Shown here in pieces: positions 19,476-29,800 of a DNA stretch of 58,500 nucleotides. The notes beneath the pieces are model-generated. The model had not been told where the DNA came from and searched no databases. It worked only from the letters and a program-made list of their open reading frames with translations. Source of the DNA: Bacillus smithii (GTDB lineage Bacteria > Bacillota > Bacilli > Bacillales > DSM-4216); NCBI RefSeq assembly GCF_001050115.1, contig NZ_CP012024.1, positions 37,501 to 96,000 on the forward strand, written 5' to 3'. The translations under genes and the position numbers were made by a program. The stretch's first letter is position 1. Every line of letters begins with the position of its first letter.

Positions 19476-20345
19476 ATGAAATTGCATGTAAAAGCACCGG
19501 CGAAAATCAATTTATCTTTAGATGTCCTTCATAAGAGACCTGACGGCTATCATGAAGTGGAAATGGTAATGACGACCATTGATCTGGCAGATCGAATAGA
19601 GTTAAAAGAATTACGACAAGATGAAATTAGAATTGACTCTCATAACCGTTTTGTTCCCGACGATCATCGCAACTTGGCGTTTCAAGCGGCTAAGTTGTTA
19701 AAAGAAACGTATCACATCAAAAAAGGCGTCTCCATTTCCATTGATAAAGCGATTCCGGTAGCGGCCGGACTTGCAGGAGGAAGCAGCGATGCCGCGGCTG
19801 TGCTTAAAGGTCTTAATCAAATGTGGCAATTAGGTCTCTCTCTAGAGGAACTGGCCGACCTAGGTTCTCAAATTGGATCTGATGTTTCATTTTGTGTTTT
19901 TGGAGGAACGGCGCTTGCAACCGGTAGAGGGGAAAAAATTACCCCGCTTCCAACACCGCCGAATTGCTGGGTGGTTTTGGCCAAACCCCAAATAGGGGTC
20001 TCTACCGCGGAAGTTTATCGAAATTTGAAATTGGAAGAGGTTCGACATCCGAATACGAAAGCAATGATTGAAGCGATTGTCGAGCAAAATTATGAAAAAA
20101 TGTGCCAAAATGTAGGAAATGTATTGGAAAGTGTCACTTTAAAAATGCATAAGGAAGTGGCGCAAATCAAAGAACAAATGATTCGATCGGGAGCGGATGC
20201 AGTATTAATGAGCGGAAGCGGGCCTACTGTTTTCGCTCTTGTACAGCATGATTCACGAATGAATCGGATTTACAATGGGTTGAGAGGATTCTGCGGCCAA
20301 GTTTTTGCGGTTAGAATGCTGGGCGGACCGCCGACCATTGTGTAA
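19476..20345 (+). CDS. ispE: 4-diphosphocytidyl-2-C-methyl-D-erythritol kinase
   Basis: ATP-dependent kinase of the MEP isoprenoid pathway. 289 residues. GHMP-kinase motifs: [13 protein letters not shown] near the N terminus (catalytic lysine/aspartate region), the glycine-rich loop [15 protein letters not shown] (about 93-107) and the C-terminal GSGPTVFAL. Complete and of normal length. Next to purR and ridA as in B. subtilis. Confidence 0.97.
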   Translation: MKLHVKAPAKINLSLDVLHKRPDGYHEVEMVMTTIDLADRIELKELRQDEIRIDSHNRFVPDDHRNLAFQAAKLLKETYHIKKGVSISIDKAIPVAAGLAGGSSDAAAVLKGLNQMWQLGLSLEELADLGSQIGSDVSFCVFGGTALATGRGEKITPLPTPPNCWVVLAKPQIGVSTAEVYRNLKLEEVRHPNTKAMIEAIVEQNYEKMCQNVGNVLESVTLKMHKEVAQIKEQMIRSGADAVLMSGSGPTVFALVQHDSRMNRIYNGLRGFCGQVFAVRMLGGPPTIV

Positions 20346-20387
20346 AACCGTATATTAATGTATATTTAAAAGAAAATATTCGGTTTT
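20344..20387. promoter_or_regulatory. PurBox-like inverted repeat upstream of purR
   Basis: AAAACCGTATATT (20344-20356) and AATATTCGGTTTT (20375-20387), 12 of 13 bases self-complementary, 18 bases apart. Each half resembles the PurBox AWWWCCGAACWWT (11/13 and 12/13). B. subtilis PurR binds paired inverted PurBoxes and represses its own gene. A hairpin terminator for ispE is the alternative reading, but there is no T-tract behind it. Confidence 0.5.
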
Positions 20388-20406
20388 AAGGAGGCGCGGT
20401 GATTAT

Positions 20407-21240
20407 ATGAAATTTCGGAGAAGTGAACGGCTCATTGATATGACTTATTATTTATTAGAACATCCCCGCGAGCTAGTATCTTTAACTTTTTTTTCGGAAA
20501 GGTACGGTTCCGCCAAATCCTCCATTAGTGAGGATTTGGGAATTTTGAAAGAAACGCTGGAGCAAAGAGGGATGGGCACTTTACAGACCATTCCCGGCGC
20601 TGCAGGTGGGGTCAAGTTTTTTTCAAAAGTAAAAGAAGAGGATGCAAGGGCATTTATTAAAGAATTATGTCAGCAATTAGAAAAACCTGAGAGGCTTCTT
20701 CCCGGTGGATATTTATTTATGACAGATCTCATTGGAAACCCGCAAATCATACACAAAATTGGGAAACTATTAGGATCCGCGTTTTCTGAAATCGAAATAG
20801 ATGTGATTATGACGGTGGCCACCAAGGGTATCCCAATCGCTTACGCTACAGCTGCCCATTTAAATGTGCCAGTGGTCATTGTCAGAAGCGACAGTAAAGT
20901 AACAGAGGGACCCACTGTAAGCATCAACTATGTTTCCGGTTCGACAAAACGGATACAAACCATGGTGTTGTCAAAACGAAGTTTAAAAGAGGGATCAAGA
21001 GTGTTGATCGTGGATGACTTTATGAAGGCCGGCGGAACGATCAACGGAATGAAAAGCATGCTGGCTGAATTTAATGCCGAAGTGGCAGGCATCGCCGTTT
21101 TGGTTGAGTCCGAGCATGCAGAGGAACGATTGGTGGAAGATTATATTTCACTTGTAAAATTGCGGGATGTTGATGTAAAAAAGAAGGAAATAAAGGTAGA
21201 TGAAGGGAATTATTTTACTAAAAATATTCATTTTATTTAA
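20407..21240 (+). CDS. purR: Purine operon repressor PurR
   Basis: Represses purine synthesis and transport genes; PRPP or (p)ppGpp binding modulates it. 277 residues. N-terminal winged helix (residues 1-75, MKFRRSERLIDMTYYLL) and a C-terminal phosphoribosyltransferase-like domain with the PRPP motif VLIVDDFMKAGGTI (about 199-212). SD GGAGG. A PurBox-like inverted repeat precedes it, suggesting autoregulation. ridA follows 15 bases later, probably in the same transcript. Confidence 0.96.
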   Translation: MKFRRSERLIDMTYYLLEHPRELVSLTFFSERYGSAKSSISEDLGILKETLEQRGMGTLQTIPGAAGGVKFFSKVKEEDARAFIKELCQQLEKPERLLPGGYLFMTDLIGNPQIIHKIGKLLGSAFSEIEIDVIMTVATKGIPIAYATAAHLNVPVVIVRSDSKVTEGPTVSINYVSGSTKRIQTMVLSKRSLKEGSRVLIVDDFMKAGGTINGMKSMLAEFNAEVAGIAVLVESEHAEERLVEDYISLVKLRDVDVKKKEIKVDEGNYFTKNIHFI

Positions 21241-21255
21241 GGAGAGAAAAGAAGG

Positions 21256-21633
21256 ATGAAACAAGTTGCTACGAAGAATGCCCCTGCTGCTATCGGCCCT
21301 TATTCCCAAGGAATCATTGTCAATAACCTCTTTTTCAGCTCAGGTCAGATTCCGTTGACGCCTGAGGGAGTATTGGTGGAAGGAAGCATTGAAGAACAGA
21401 CAAGGCAAGTGTTCCGCAATCTGCAAGCTGTATTGCAAGAGGCGGGAGCGTCGCTGGAAACCGTTGTAAAAGCAACGGTATTTTTAAAGGATATGAATGA
21501 TTTTTCCGTTGTAAACGACATTTATGCGGAGTTTTTCGGGGACCATAAACCGGCTCGATCTTGTGTGGAAGTGGCTCGGCTGCCAAAAGACGCAAAAATT
21601 GAAATAGAAGTGGTTGCACTCGTGAAATCATGA
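21256..21633 (+). CDS. ridA: RidA family 2-iminobutanoate/2-iminopropanoate deaminase (YabJ)
   Basis: Hydrolyses reactive enamine/imine intermediates of PLP enzymes, protecting metabolism. 125 residues, typical. Conserved: GPYSQG (residues 16-21), FFSSGQIPL, and the active-site arginine in [10 protein letters not shown]. Known in B. subtilis as yabJ, required for normal adenine-mediated PurR regulation. Co-transcribed with purR (15-base gap, SD AAGGAGAG). Confidence 0.96.
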   Translation: MKQVATKNAPAAIGPYSQGIIVNNLFFSSGQIPLTPEGVLVEGSIEEQTRQVFRNLQAVLQEAGASLETVVKATVFLKDMNDFSVVNDIYAEFFGDHKPARSCVEVARLPKDAKIEIEVVALVKS

Positions 21634-21638
21634 TGGAT

Positions 21639-21671
21639 AAAAAACTGTCAACATCGTCGGCAGTTTTTTTT
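21639..21671 (+). terminator. ridA terminator
   Basis: AAAAAACTG...CAGTTTTTTTT with additional pairing near the loop. Confidence 0.85.
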
Positions 21672-21839
21672 CATTGGACTCCTTACACATAATGATTCAG
21701 CTTCTTTGATGGTTGGAAATAGAGATGGGTTCATCCATCATCCTCATTTTTTTTACCGGCTGTTTTACAAAATTATTTTGGAGACGTTAAGAAAAAAGGA
21801 GTGACTACTAAAAATTTTTAAAAAATTTTCCTATTAAAA

Positions 21840-21868
21840 GAAGGAAAATTAGAAATACTGTTGAATAT
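21840..21868 (+). promoter_or_regulatory. spoVG sigma-H promoter
   Basis: GAAGGAAAA (21840-21848), 11-bp spacer, GTTGAATAT (21860-21868): a full match to the sigma-H consensus RNAGGAWWW-N11/12-RNNGAATWW. Directly upstream (about 21810-21835) is an AT-only stretch of the kind that stimulates spoVG and binds AbrB in B. subtilis. Confidence 0.85.
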
Positions 21869-21906
21869 ATTTATTAGATTTTCACAAAGGAAGGGTGGTG
21901 AACAGA

Positions 21907-22200
21907 GTGGAAGTAACAGATGTTAGACTCCGCCGTGTCAACACAGACGGTCGTATGAGAGCAATCGCTTCCATCACTCTGGACAACGAATTTGTTATTC
22001 ATGATATTCGAGTAATTGATGGCAATAATGGCTTATTTGTCGCCATGCCGAGCAAACGGACACCGGATGGTGAGTTCCGTGATATTGCTCATCCAATTAA
22101 CTCCAATACTCGCGGTAAAATTCAAGACGCAGTATTGAGCGAATATCATCGGTTGGGAGAATTAGAAGAAATAGAATTAGAAGAAGCCGGAGCTTCCTAA
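21907..22200 (+). CDS. spoVG: SpoVG, RNA-binding regulator
   Basis: Small RNA/DNA-binding regulator; in B. subtilis it affects asymmetric septation and spore cortex formation. 97 residues from GTG 21907 ([11 protein letters not shown]), the same length as B. subtilis SpoVG; two upstream in-frame GTG codons (21895, 21898) lie in the SD AAGGGTGG and are rejected. The block [14 protein letters not shown] is the family signature. Sigma-H promoter and terminator make it a single-gene unit. Confidence 0.97.
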   Translation: MEVTDVRLRRVNTDGRMRAIASITLDNEFVIHDIRVIDGNNGLFVAMPSKRTPDGEFRDIAHPINSNTRGKIQDAVLSEYHRLGELEEIELEEAGAS

Positions 22201-22218
22201 TCACATATGAAACAGCAT

Positions 22219-22249
22219 GAGCCTACTTCATAAGTAAGGCTCTTTTTTT
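22219..22249 (+). terminator. spoVG terminator
   Basis: GAGCCTACTT...AAGTAAGGCTC followed by seven T. Confidence 0.85.
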
Positions 22250-22319
22250 GCGCTTCTACCCCCCATCATTTACCATCCTTTTCTTTCCCACGCTGAAAGC
22301 ATGAGTTTCCCAAGCAACC

Positions 22320-22348
22320 TTGAAAAGATTGTGTATTTAGGATATCAT
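22320..22348 (+). promoter_or_regulatory. glmU-prs promoter
   Basis: TTGAAA (22320-22325), 17-bp spacer, TATCAT (22343-22348), about 35 bases before the glmU start. Confidence 0.6.
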
Positions 22349-22383
22349 TCAATATGGATAAAAAGGTTATTGGGGGACCCTGT

Positions 22384-23757
22384 ATGACAAATATATATGC
22401 CATTGTTTTGGCTGCCGGCCAAGGCACAAGAATGAAGTCTAAGCTTTATAAAGTATTGCATCCTGTATGCGGCAAACCAATGGTAGAGCATGTAATCGAT
22501 CAAGTTTCGACTTTGAATACAGATAAGATTGTTACTATTGTAGGCCACGGCGCGGAAGCAGTAAAAGCGCAGTTGGATGGAAAAACGGAGTTTGCAGTAC
22601 AGGAAGAACAATTAGGTACAGCTCATGCCGTTATGCAAGCGGAAGGGCTTTTAGGTGATAAAGAAGGAATCACATTAGTGATTTGCGGTGATACGCCGCT
22701 TATTCAGGCTGATACAATGAAAGCGCTTATCGAACACCATCAACAGCATCAATCAAGCGCTACGATCTTAACGGTTCATATGGATCAGCCGGATGGATAC
22801 GGCAGGATAATCCGCAATCAGGAAGGCTTTGTTGAGCGGATTGTTGAACATAAAGACGCAACGGAAGAAGAGAGAAAAGTACAAGAAATTAATACTGGCA
22901 CTTACTGTTTTGACAATAAAGCTCTTTTTGAAGCATTAAAGAAAGTAAGCAACGATAACGCTCAAGGAGAATATTATTTGCCGGATGTCATTGAAATTAT
23001 GAAATCGGAAGGAAAAACCGTTGCCGCTTATCAAATCGATGATTTTGAAGAAACGCTCGGAGTCAATGATCGAGCTGCTTTAAGCCAAGCAGAGAAAATT
23101 ATGAGAAGAAGAATCAACCTTCATCATATGAAAAATGGTGTCACTATTGTTGATCCCGACCACACCTATATCGGAACGGACGTAGTGATCGGACAAGATA
23201 CGATCATTTACCCAGGCACGATGATCACAGGTCACACTGTAATTGGAGAAGATTGTGAAATTGGGCCTAATAGTGAGATAAAAGATTGCACCGTAGGGGA
23301 TCGAACATCGATTCGCCAATCGGTTGCATACGATAGTGCCATTGGCAGTGATGTGAAGATTGGCCCGTTCGCGCATATCCGCCCAGATTCCCAAATTGAA
23401 GATGAAGTAAGGATCGGGAATTTTGTTGAAATTAAAAAGACGGTATTTGGCCGCGGAAGCAAAGCTTCACATTTAAGTTATATAGGAGATGCAGAAGTGG
23501 GCAAAGGAGTGAACATCGGCTGCGGCTCCATTACCGTAAATTATGATGGTAAGAATAAACATAAGACGAAAATAGAAGACGGGGTTTTTGTCGGCTGTAA
23601 CTCAAATCTAGTTGCTCCTGTGACAATCGGCAAAGGCGCCTATATAGCTGCAGGCTCCACGATTACGGAAGATGTCCCTGGGGATGCTTTAGCGATAGCG
23701 CGCGCCCGCCAAATCAATAAGGATGGCTATGTTCAAAAATTAAACCATAACAAATAA
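22384..23757 (+). CDS. glmU: Bifunctional GlmU: GlcN-1-P acetyltransferase / GlcNAc-1-P uridyltransferase
   Basis: Makes UDP-GlcNAc for peptidoglycan, teichoic acids and spore polymers. 457 residues. N-terminal pyrophosphorylase: [19 protein letters not shown] (residues 9-27), [24 protein letters not shown]-terminal left-handed beta helix of hexapeptide repeats with [24 protein letters not shown] and [13 protein letters not shown] (acetyl-CoA site). ATG 22384 ([12 protein letters not shown]) is chosen because GGGGGA lies 8 bases before it; the ATG at 22354 adds ten non-conserved residues. Leads the glmU-prs-ctc set. Confidence 0.97.
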   Translation: MTNIYAIVLAAGQGTRMKSKLYKVLHPVCGKPMVEHVIDQVSTLNTDKIVTIVGHGAEAVKAQLDGKTEFAVQEEQLGTAHAVMQAEGLLGDKEGITLVICGDTPLIQADTMKALIEHHQQHQSSATILTVHMDQPDGYGRIIRNQEGFVERIVEHKDATEEERKVQEINTGTYCFDNKALFEALKKVSNDNAQGEYYLPDVIEIMKSEGKTVAAYQIDDFEETLGVNDRAALSQAEKIMRRRINLHHMKNGVTIVDPDHTYIGTDVVIGQDTIIYPGTMITGHTVIGEDCEIGPNSEIKDCTVGDRTSIRQSVAYDSAIGSDVKIGPFAHIRPDSQIEDEVRIGNFVEIKKTVFGRGSKASHLSYIGDAEVGKGVNIGCGSITVNYDGKNKHKTKIEDGVFVGCNSNLVAPVTIGKGAYIAAGSTITEDVPGDALAIARARQINKDGYVQKLNHNK

Positions 23758-23772
23758 TTTCGGAGGTCCATC

Positions 23773-24729
23773 ATGTATAACCAGTATTTAGATCCAAATT
23801 TGAAAATCTTTGCCCTCAATTCCAACAGGGCATTGGCAGAAGAAATTGCCAATTTTGTCGGAGTGGAGCTTGGAAAGTGTTCTGTTAAACGTTTCAGCGA
23901 CGGAGAAATCCAAATTAATATTGAGGAAAGTATTCGTGGATGCGATGTCTATGTCATTCAGTCAACCAGTTCTCCGGTGAATGATAATCTGATGGAACTG
24001 TTAATTATGATCGATGCCTTAAAACGGGCTTCTGCCAGAACGGTGAATCTTGTGATTCCTTATTACGGTTATGCACGACAAGATCGAAAAGCGCGCGCTC
24101 GTGAACCGATTACAGCAAAATTAGTGGCAAATTTATTGGAAAAAGCCGGTGCGACCCGTGTCATCACATTGGATTTGCATGCCCCGCAAATTCAAGGATT
24201 CTTTGACATTCCTATCGATCATTTAATGGGAGTTAAAATTTTAGCCGATTATTTCAAAAAGAAACAGTTCGACGACGATATTGTGATTGTTTCCCCTGAC
24301 CATGGCGGTGTTACACGCGCTCGAAAAATGGCGGAACGCATGAAAGCACCGATTGCCATTATTGACAAACGTCGTCCAAAACCAAATGTTGCTGAAGTCA
24401 TGAATATCGTGGGAAATATTGAAGGGAAAATTGCTATTTTAATAGATGACATCATTGATACAGCTGGTACAATTACATTAGGAGCAAACGCCCTTGTAGA
24501 AAACGGGGCTAAAGAAGTGTATGCATGCTGTACACATCCGGTATTATCCGGGCCGGCGATTGATCGGATTCAAAATTCCAATATCCGGGAACTTGTTGTA
24601 ACCAACTCTATTGCTCTTCCCGAGGAAAAGAAAATCGATAAAATCGTGGAACTTTCCGTTGCACCATTAATGGGTGAGGCCATTATTCGTGTTCATGAAG
24701 ATCAATCTGTCAGCATGCTGTTTGATTAA
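23773..24729 (+). CDS. prs: Ribose-phosphate pyrophosphokinase (PRPP synthetase)
   Basis: Forms PRPP from ribose-5-phosphate and ATP, feeding purine, pyrimidine, NAD, His and Trp synthesis. 318 residues. Conserved: [34 protein letters not shown] (ATP/flexible loop), [27 protein letters not shown] and the PRPP motif [12 protein letters not shown] (about 219-230). Class I, allosteric type. 15 bases behind glmU with SD GGAGG, hence the same operon; a substrate for PurR control next door. Confidence 0.98.
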   Translation: MYNQYLDPNLKIFALNSNRALAEEIANFVGVELGKCSVKRFSDGEIQINIEESIRGCDVYVIQSTSSPVNDNLMELLIMIDALKRASARTVNLVIPYYGYARQDRKARAREPITAKLVANLLEKAGATRVITLDLHAPQIQGFFDIPIDHLMGVKILADYFKKKQFDDDIVIVSPDHGGVTRARKMAERMKAPIAIIDKRRPKPNVAEVMNIVGNIEGKIAILIDDIIDTAGTITLGANALVENGAKEVYACCTHPVLSGPAIDRIQNSNIRELVVTNSIALPEEKKIDKIVELSVAPLMGEAIIRVHEDQSVSMLFD

Positions 24730-24852
24730 TCCATCATCGAAAATAGATCTTGCGGATGGTATGGATTCCAAAAATAAGGAGCAAAAGAATGAAGGGTGTG
24801 TTCGAAGCAATAATGGGCGGCTTTCCATACATGTTTTTCATGTAATGACCAT

Positions 24853-24878
24853 GTTTAAAGATTGCCTGTTTAGGCAAT
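24853..24878 (+). promoter_or_regulatory. Weak candidate sigma-B promoter of ctc
   Basis: GTTTAA (24853-24858), 14-bp spacer, GGCAAT (24873-24878). The -35 equals the sigma-B consensus; the -10 matches GGGTAT at 4 of 6. B. subtilis ctc is the classic sigma-B gene. An inverted repeat ATTGCC-N6-GGCAAT overlaps, so the resemblance may be accidental. Confidence 0.3.
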
Positions 24879-24929
24879 TCATATAAAAGGGTTTTTACAT
24901 TAAAAAACTAGAACGGGAGGATGTCTAAT

Positions 24930-25574
24930 ATGAGTGCAGTACTAGAAGTGAAAAGACGGAATGACTTGAGAAAATCGACATTAAATAAACTTCGGCGTGA
25001 AGGAAACATACCGGCCGTTATATATGGAAAGGGATTAGAAAATCAAGCGGTTTACGTAAGCAGAACAGATTTGCTAAAAACGATTAAAGAAGTGGGAAGG
25101 AATGGAATAATCACCTTAAATATTGATGATCGTGAGCAGAGCGCTGTTTTACACGACTATCAAGAAGATACGCTCACAGGCGAAATGATTCATGCTGACT
25201 TTTTTGCTGTCGATCCTTCCACGGAAATCTCCGCTGAAGTTGTGGTGGAATTAAAAGGGGAAGCTCCAGGTGTAAAAGATGGCGGTGTTTTGCAGCAGCC
25301 GTTATTTGAATTGACTGTAAAAGGCAAAGTGACCGATATACCGGATGCCATTCAAGTGGACGTTTCCCAATTGCAAGTCGGTGATACGATTACCGTAGGA
25401 GATATAAAAGAACATTATCCATTTGAGATTCAGCACGGCGATGAAGAGACGATTGTCTCTATCTTGGCTCCGCGTCAAGAAGAAGAAATCAGCACCGGCG
25501 AACAACAAGAGCCTGGCATACCGGAAAATGAAGAAGGAAGGGAAACACCGGCAAGCAAAGAAAGCGAAGGTTAA
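24930..25574 (+). CDS. ctc: General stress protein Ctc / ribosomal protein L25
   Basis: 5S rRNA-binding large-subunit protein of the TL5/CTC type, bound under stress in B. subtilis. 214 residues. N-terminal L25 domain (LRKSTLNKLRREGNIPAVIYG, split here by function: 5S rRNA contacts) and a C-terminal beta domain (SAEVVVELKGEAPG, LQQPLFEL); ends in an acidic tail. ATG 24930 is preferred over ATG 24921, since GGGAGG (24915-24920) directly abuts the latter. It follows prs by 200 bases. Confidence 0.93.
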   Translation: MSAVLEVKRRNDLRKSTLNKLRREGNIPAVIYGKGLENQAVYVSRTDLLKTIKEVGRNGIITLNIDDREQSAVLHDYQEDTLTGEMIHADFFAVDPSTEISAEVVVELKGEAPGVKDGGVLQQPLFELTVKGKVTDIPDAIQVDVSQLQVGDTITVGDIKEHYPFEIQHGDEETIVSILAPRQEEEISTGEQQEPGIPENEEGRETPASKESEG

Positions 25575-25585
25575 TAGGTGTAAGG

Positions 25586-25613
25586 GCACAGCATGAAAGG
25601 CTGTGTCTTTCTT
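25586..25613 (+). terminator. ctc terminator
   Basis: GCACAGC-N7-GCTGTGT followed by CTTTCTTTC. Tail is interrupted by C but the hairpin is good. Confidence 0.65.
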
Positions 25614-25815
25614 TCATAGTTGTGTTTATTACTGAAATATAACTGTGTTGGCAAAAATTTTTTACGATGAAATCATAAGGGGTTCTATGCTTTTATCCAC
25701 TTCCCATTTCAAACATCTATTTTGACTGAATAGAGAATCTTCAGTTTAAGATAAGAAAAAGAGATTTTTACGAAAAATGTTATTTTTTTCAAGCAGGGCG
25801 GTTGCCTCGCTTTTT

Positions 25816-25843
25816 TTGTACATACCGCATAATATGATAGAAT
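25816..25843 (+). promoter_or_regulatory. pth promoter
   Basis: TTGTAC (25816-25821), 16-bp spacer, TAGAAT (25838-25843), about 30 bases before the pth start. A weak hairpin with a T7 tract at 25793-25817 lies just before it. Confidence 0.55.
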
Positions 25844-25871
25844 GTAAAGAAGAAACTTGAGGTGTTTTTGG

Positions 25872-26435
25872 ATGATAAAATTAATAGCGGGGCTTGGAAA
25901 TCCCGGTGAAAAGTATAGAGGAACAAGACATAATATTGGATTTGATGTGATAGACGAGCTTGCGCATCGATTGCAATCTCCATTGACAACTGCGAAGCAC
26001 AAAGGAATTTATACGATTGTACGGTCAGGCGGGCATCAATTGTTGCTGCTCAAACCTCTTACTTATATGAATTTGTCAGGGGAAAGCATTGCTGAAGTCA
26101 TGCGTTACTATAAGATAGATATCGAGAATTTATTGGTTGTGTATGATGATTTAGATCTTCCGCCCGGAAAAATTCGCTTGCGCCAAAAAGGGAGCGCAGG
26201 TGGGCATAATGGCATAAAATCAGTCATACAACATACAGGTACAGAACAATTTAAAAGGATTCGGATTGGCATTGGACGCCCTGACGGAAATAATACGGTT
26301 ATTGATTATGTATTAGGAAAGTTTGACAAAGAGCAGCAGTTGATCATGAATGAAGCCGTTAAAAAGAGTGCGGATGCTTGCCTTGAATGGTTAGAGAAGC
26401 CATTTCCCGAAGTCATGAACCAGTTTAACTCCTGA
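25872..26435 (+). CDS. pth: Peptidyl-tRNA hydrolase (SpoVC)
   Basis: Releases peptides from drop-off peptidyl-tRNA, recycling tRNA; essential. 187 residues. Motifs: AGLGNPGEKYRGTRHNIGF (residues 6-24; catalytic His in RHNIGF), LLLKPLTYMNLSG, YDDLDLPPGKIRLR (catalytic Asp) and GSAGGHNGIKS. ATG 25872 chosen: GAGGTG lies 8 bases upstream, and the TTG at 25857 would sit in the leader. Known historically as spoVC in B. subtilis. Confidence 0.97.
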   Translation: MIKLIAGLGNPGEKYRGTRHNIGFDVIDELAHRLQSPLTTAKHKGIYTIVRSGGHQLLLLKPLTYMNLSGESIAEVMRYYKIDIENLLVVYDDLDLPPGKIRLRQKGSAGGHNGIKSVIQHTGTEQFKRIRIGIGRPDGNNTVIDYVLGKFDKEQQLIMNEAVKKSADACLEWLEKPFPEVMNQFNS

Positions 26436-26439
26436 AGAA

Positions 26440-26470
26440 TGAATATCCTCGTTTCGATGTGTACATACTA
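26440..26470 (+). promoter_or_regulatory. Consensus forespore (sigma-G/sigma-F) promoter of fin
   Basis: TGAATA (26440-26445), 18-bp spacer, CATACTA (26464-26470): both boxes are perfect sigma-G matches. Transcription would begin about 25 bases before the fin start. Forespore expression of fin agrees with B. subtilis. Confidence 0.8.
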
Positions 26471-26501
26471 AGAATAAGATGTGCACACGGAGGAGGACGT
26501 A

Positions 26502-26732
26502 ATGGCTATTCATTATTATTGCCGGCATTGCGGCATTAAACTGGGCAGTTTGGAAAAACATATTATTAGCAGTGAAAAGCTAGGTCTTCATAAACTTGCG
26601 GACCATGAACGAAAAGAGATGGTTCAATATGAAAGTAATGGCGATATTTCTATAAAGTCTATTTGTGAAGATTGCCAGGAATCGCTTGAACGATATCCGG
26701 ATTTTCACCAAAATGATTATCTTATACATTGA
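26502..26732 (+). CDS. fin: Anti-sigma-F factor Fin (YabK)
   Basis: Forespore protein that inhibits sigma-F so that RNA polymerase can switch to sigma-G. 76 residues, same as B. subtilis. A zinc ribbon is formed by YCRHCG (C8, C11) and ICEDCQ near residue 57-60. ATG 26502 follows GGAGGAGG; the in-frame GTG at 26481 adds residues over the SD and is rejected. It has its own forespore promoter and a terminator before mfd. Confidence 0.95.
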   Translation: MAIHYYCRHCGIKLGSLEKHIISSEKLGLHKLADHERKEMVQYESNGDISIKSICEDCQESLERYPDFHQNDYLIH

Positions 26733-26740
26733 TTGAACAA

Positions 26741-26767
26741 GCTTTGGATGCGGTCCAAAGCATTTTT
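26741..26767 (+). terminator. fin terminator
   Basis: GCTTTGGA-N5-TCCAAAGC followed by ATTTTT. Separates fin from mfd. Confidence 0.85.
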
Positions 26768-26802
26768 CTGTTTTTTTGTTTGGACGCCAGGAGGGGAGAA
26801 TA

Positions 26803-29800
26803 ATGTTAAAAAATTTAGAAAATTTACTTCTTACTAATGATGAAATTCAATCCATCACTCAAGGTGTAGAAATAGGGCTTTCAGAGCAGCTTATTGCCGG
26901 ATTATCAGGCTCTGCGCGCTCTTTGCTCATCTCTTCCGTATATCACAAGACGAACCGTCCGACATTGGTCGTGACCCATAATTTGCTGCAAGCGCAAAAA
27001 CTGTATGACGATCTTATTCAAAGCATCCCTGAAAACGAAGTGTATTTATATGCGGCCAATGAACTGATTGCGGCGGAAATCTCTATTGCGAGTCCAGAGT
27101 TAAAAGCCCAAAGGATTGAAATGTTGAATCATTTAACGACAAGCACTAAAGGTGTGTATATCGTACCGGTAGCCGGTTTGCGAAAGATCTTTCCTCCAAA
27201 AGATGTTTGGAAGAGATTTCAAAAGATGCTTTCTGTCGGGGATGAAGTAGATTTAGACAGCTTTTTGCAAGAATTGGTCGTAATGGGTTATGAACGAGCC
27301 GATATGGTGAACACCCCAGGCGAGTTTAGTTTAAGGGGAGGCATATTAGATATCTACCCGTTGACAACCCCTGATCCCATTAGGATCGAATTTTTTGACA
27401 CGGAAATTGATTCGATTCGCACGTTTTCCATTGAAGACCAACGTTCCATAGAAAATTTAAAGGAAGTCAGCATTGGCCCGTTTTCCGAAATGCCGCTCGA
27501 TCGTGATCAATTGGTGATAGTGGGCGATAGGCTTCAAACAGCGCTGGCAAACAGCTTGAAAAAGGTGAAGAATGAAAAAACAAAAGAACTTCTCACTCAA
27601 AATATTGGAAATGATGTTGAGAGATTAAAAACAGGCAGCCTTCCAGATCAAATGGCCAAATATATAGCGATTGCTTATGAACATCCTGCAAGTTTAGTAG
27701 ATTATCTTTCGGACAGAGGAATCGTGTTTTTTGATGAGTTAAGCCGAATTAATGAAATGAATGACTCGCTGGAAAAAGAGGAAGCAGAATGGTATACGTC
27801 ACTCATTGAAGAAGGTCAAATGGTACATGACTTGCAAGTGTCCCATTCGCTAGCGGACATCTTGTCATCGATAAAGACGCCACGGCTTTATTTTTCTTTG
27901 TTTTTAAGGCATATTCCTCATACCAATCCGCAAAATATTGTGAATTTGTCTTGCAAACCAATGCAAAACTTTCATGGCCAAATGAATGTCTTAAAGGCGG
28001 AAACGGAACGATGGAAACATGGAAAATATACAGTTGTCTTTTTGTGTTCCAGCAAAGAACGAATGAAAAAATTCCAAAGTGATTTAGAAGAGTATGAGAT
28101 TGAAGCTTCATTGCTGGAGGAAGAAGAGAATCTGTTTATCGGCAATCATCAAATTCTATATGGGAATTTGCAAACGGGGTTTGAACTTCCTTCTTTGCGG
28201 CTTGCCGTGATTACAGAAGAAGAATTATTTAATAAAAAGGTAAAACAGTCCAAGAGAAGGCAAAAACTTTCGAATGCCGAGAGGATAAAAAGCTATTCGG
28301 AATTAAACGTCGGGGATTATGTGGTCCATGTGAATCATGGGATCGGAAAATATTTGGGGATTAAAACATTGGAGATCAACGGAGTCCATAAAGATTATCT
28401 CCATATTAAGTATCAGGGAACGGATCAATTATATGTACCGGTTGATCAAATTGACTTAGTTCAAAAGTATATTGCTTCCGAAGGAAAAGAACCGAAGATT
28501 TACAAGCTAGGAGGCAGCGAGTGGAAGCGGGTTAAAAAGAAAGTACAATCGTCTGTTCAAGATATAGCCGACGATTTGATCAAGCTTTATGCAGAAAGAG
28601 AAGCATCAAAAGGATATGCTTTTTCTCCTGATGGCGACTTGCAGCGGGAGTTTGAAGCGGCTTTCCCTTATCAGGAGACGGAGGATCAATTGCGCTCTAT
28701 TCAAGAAATTAAACGGGATATGGAAAGAGAACGGCCGATGGATCGATTGTTGTGCGGAGACGTTGGATATGGAAAAACGGAGGTAGCTCTAAGAGCGGCT
28801 TTCAAAGCAATTATGGACGGAAAACAGGTGGCTATGCTTGTTCCCACCACGATATTAGCGCAGCAGCATTATGAAACGATGAAAGAGCGCTTTCGAGGAT
28901 ATCCGATCAATATTGGAATGTTAAGCCGTTTTCGAACACGAAAACAAATTCAAGAAACCATCAAAGGAATTAAAAATGGAACGATTGATATTGTAGTCGG
29001 CACGCATCGGCTATTGTCCAAGGATGTTCAATACCATGATCTAGGCTTGCTGATTGTCGATGAAGAACAACGTTTCGGAGTGACGCATAAAGAGCGGATC
29101 AAGCAATTAAAAACGAATGTAGATGTATTAACGCTAACGGCTACCCCTATTCCTAGAACACTGCATATGTCGATGTTAGGCGTAAGAGATTTATCGATCA
29201 TCGAGACTCCTCCTGAAAACCGGTTCCCGGTTCAAACGTACGTGATGGAGTATAACGGAACGGTTGTCAGAGAAGCGATTGAAAGAGAATTGGCGCGGGA
29301 CGGACAAGTTTTCTTCCTTTATAACCGAGTAGAAGATATTGAGCGGAAAGCGGAGGAAATATCTTTACTTGTGCCGGATGCGCGCGTTACGTATGCCCAC
29401 GGACAAATGACCGAGTCTGAGCTGGAAGATGTCATTTTAAGCTTTCTGGAAGGCGAATACGATGTGTTGGTGACAACAACCATTATTGAGACGGGAGTCG
29501 ATATCCCAAATGTCAATACACTAATTGTATATGATGCCGACCGGATGGGGTTATCGCAGCTATACCAATTAAGAGGCCGAGTGGGCCGATCCAACCGAAT
29601 CGCTTATGCTTATTTTATGTATCGAAAAGATAAAGTTCTTTCAGAAACGGCAGAAAAGCGTCTGCAATCGATCAAAGAGTTTACGGAATTGGGATCGGGA
29701 TTTAAAATCGCAATGCGCGATTTGTCGATTCGGGGAGCAGGAAATTTATTAGGCCCTCAGCAACATGGATTCATTGATTCAGTGGGATTCGATCTATATT

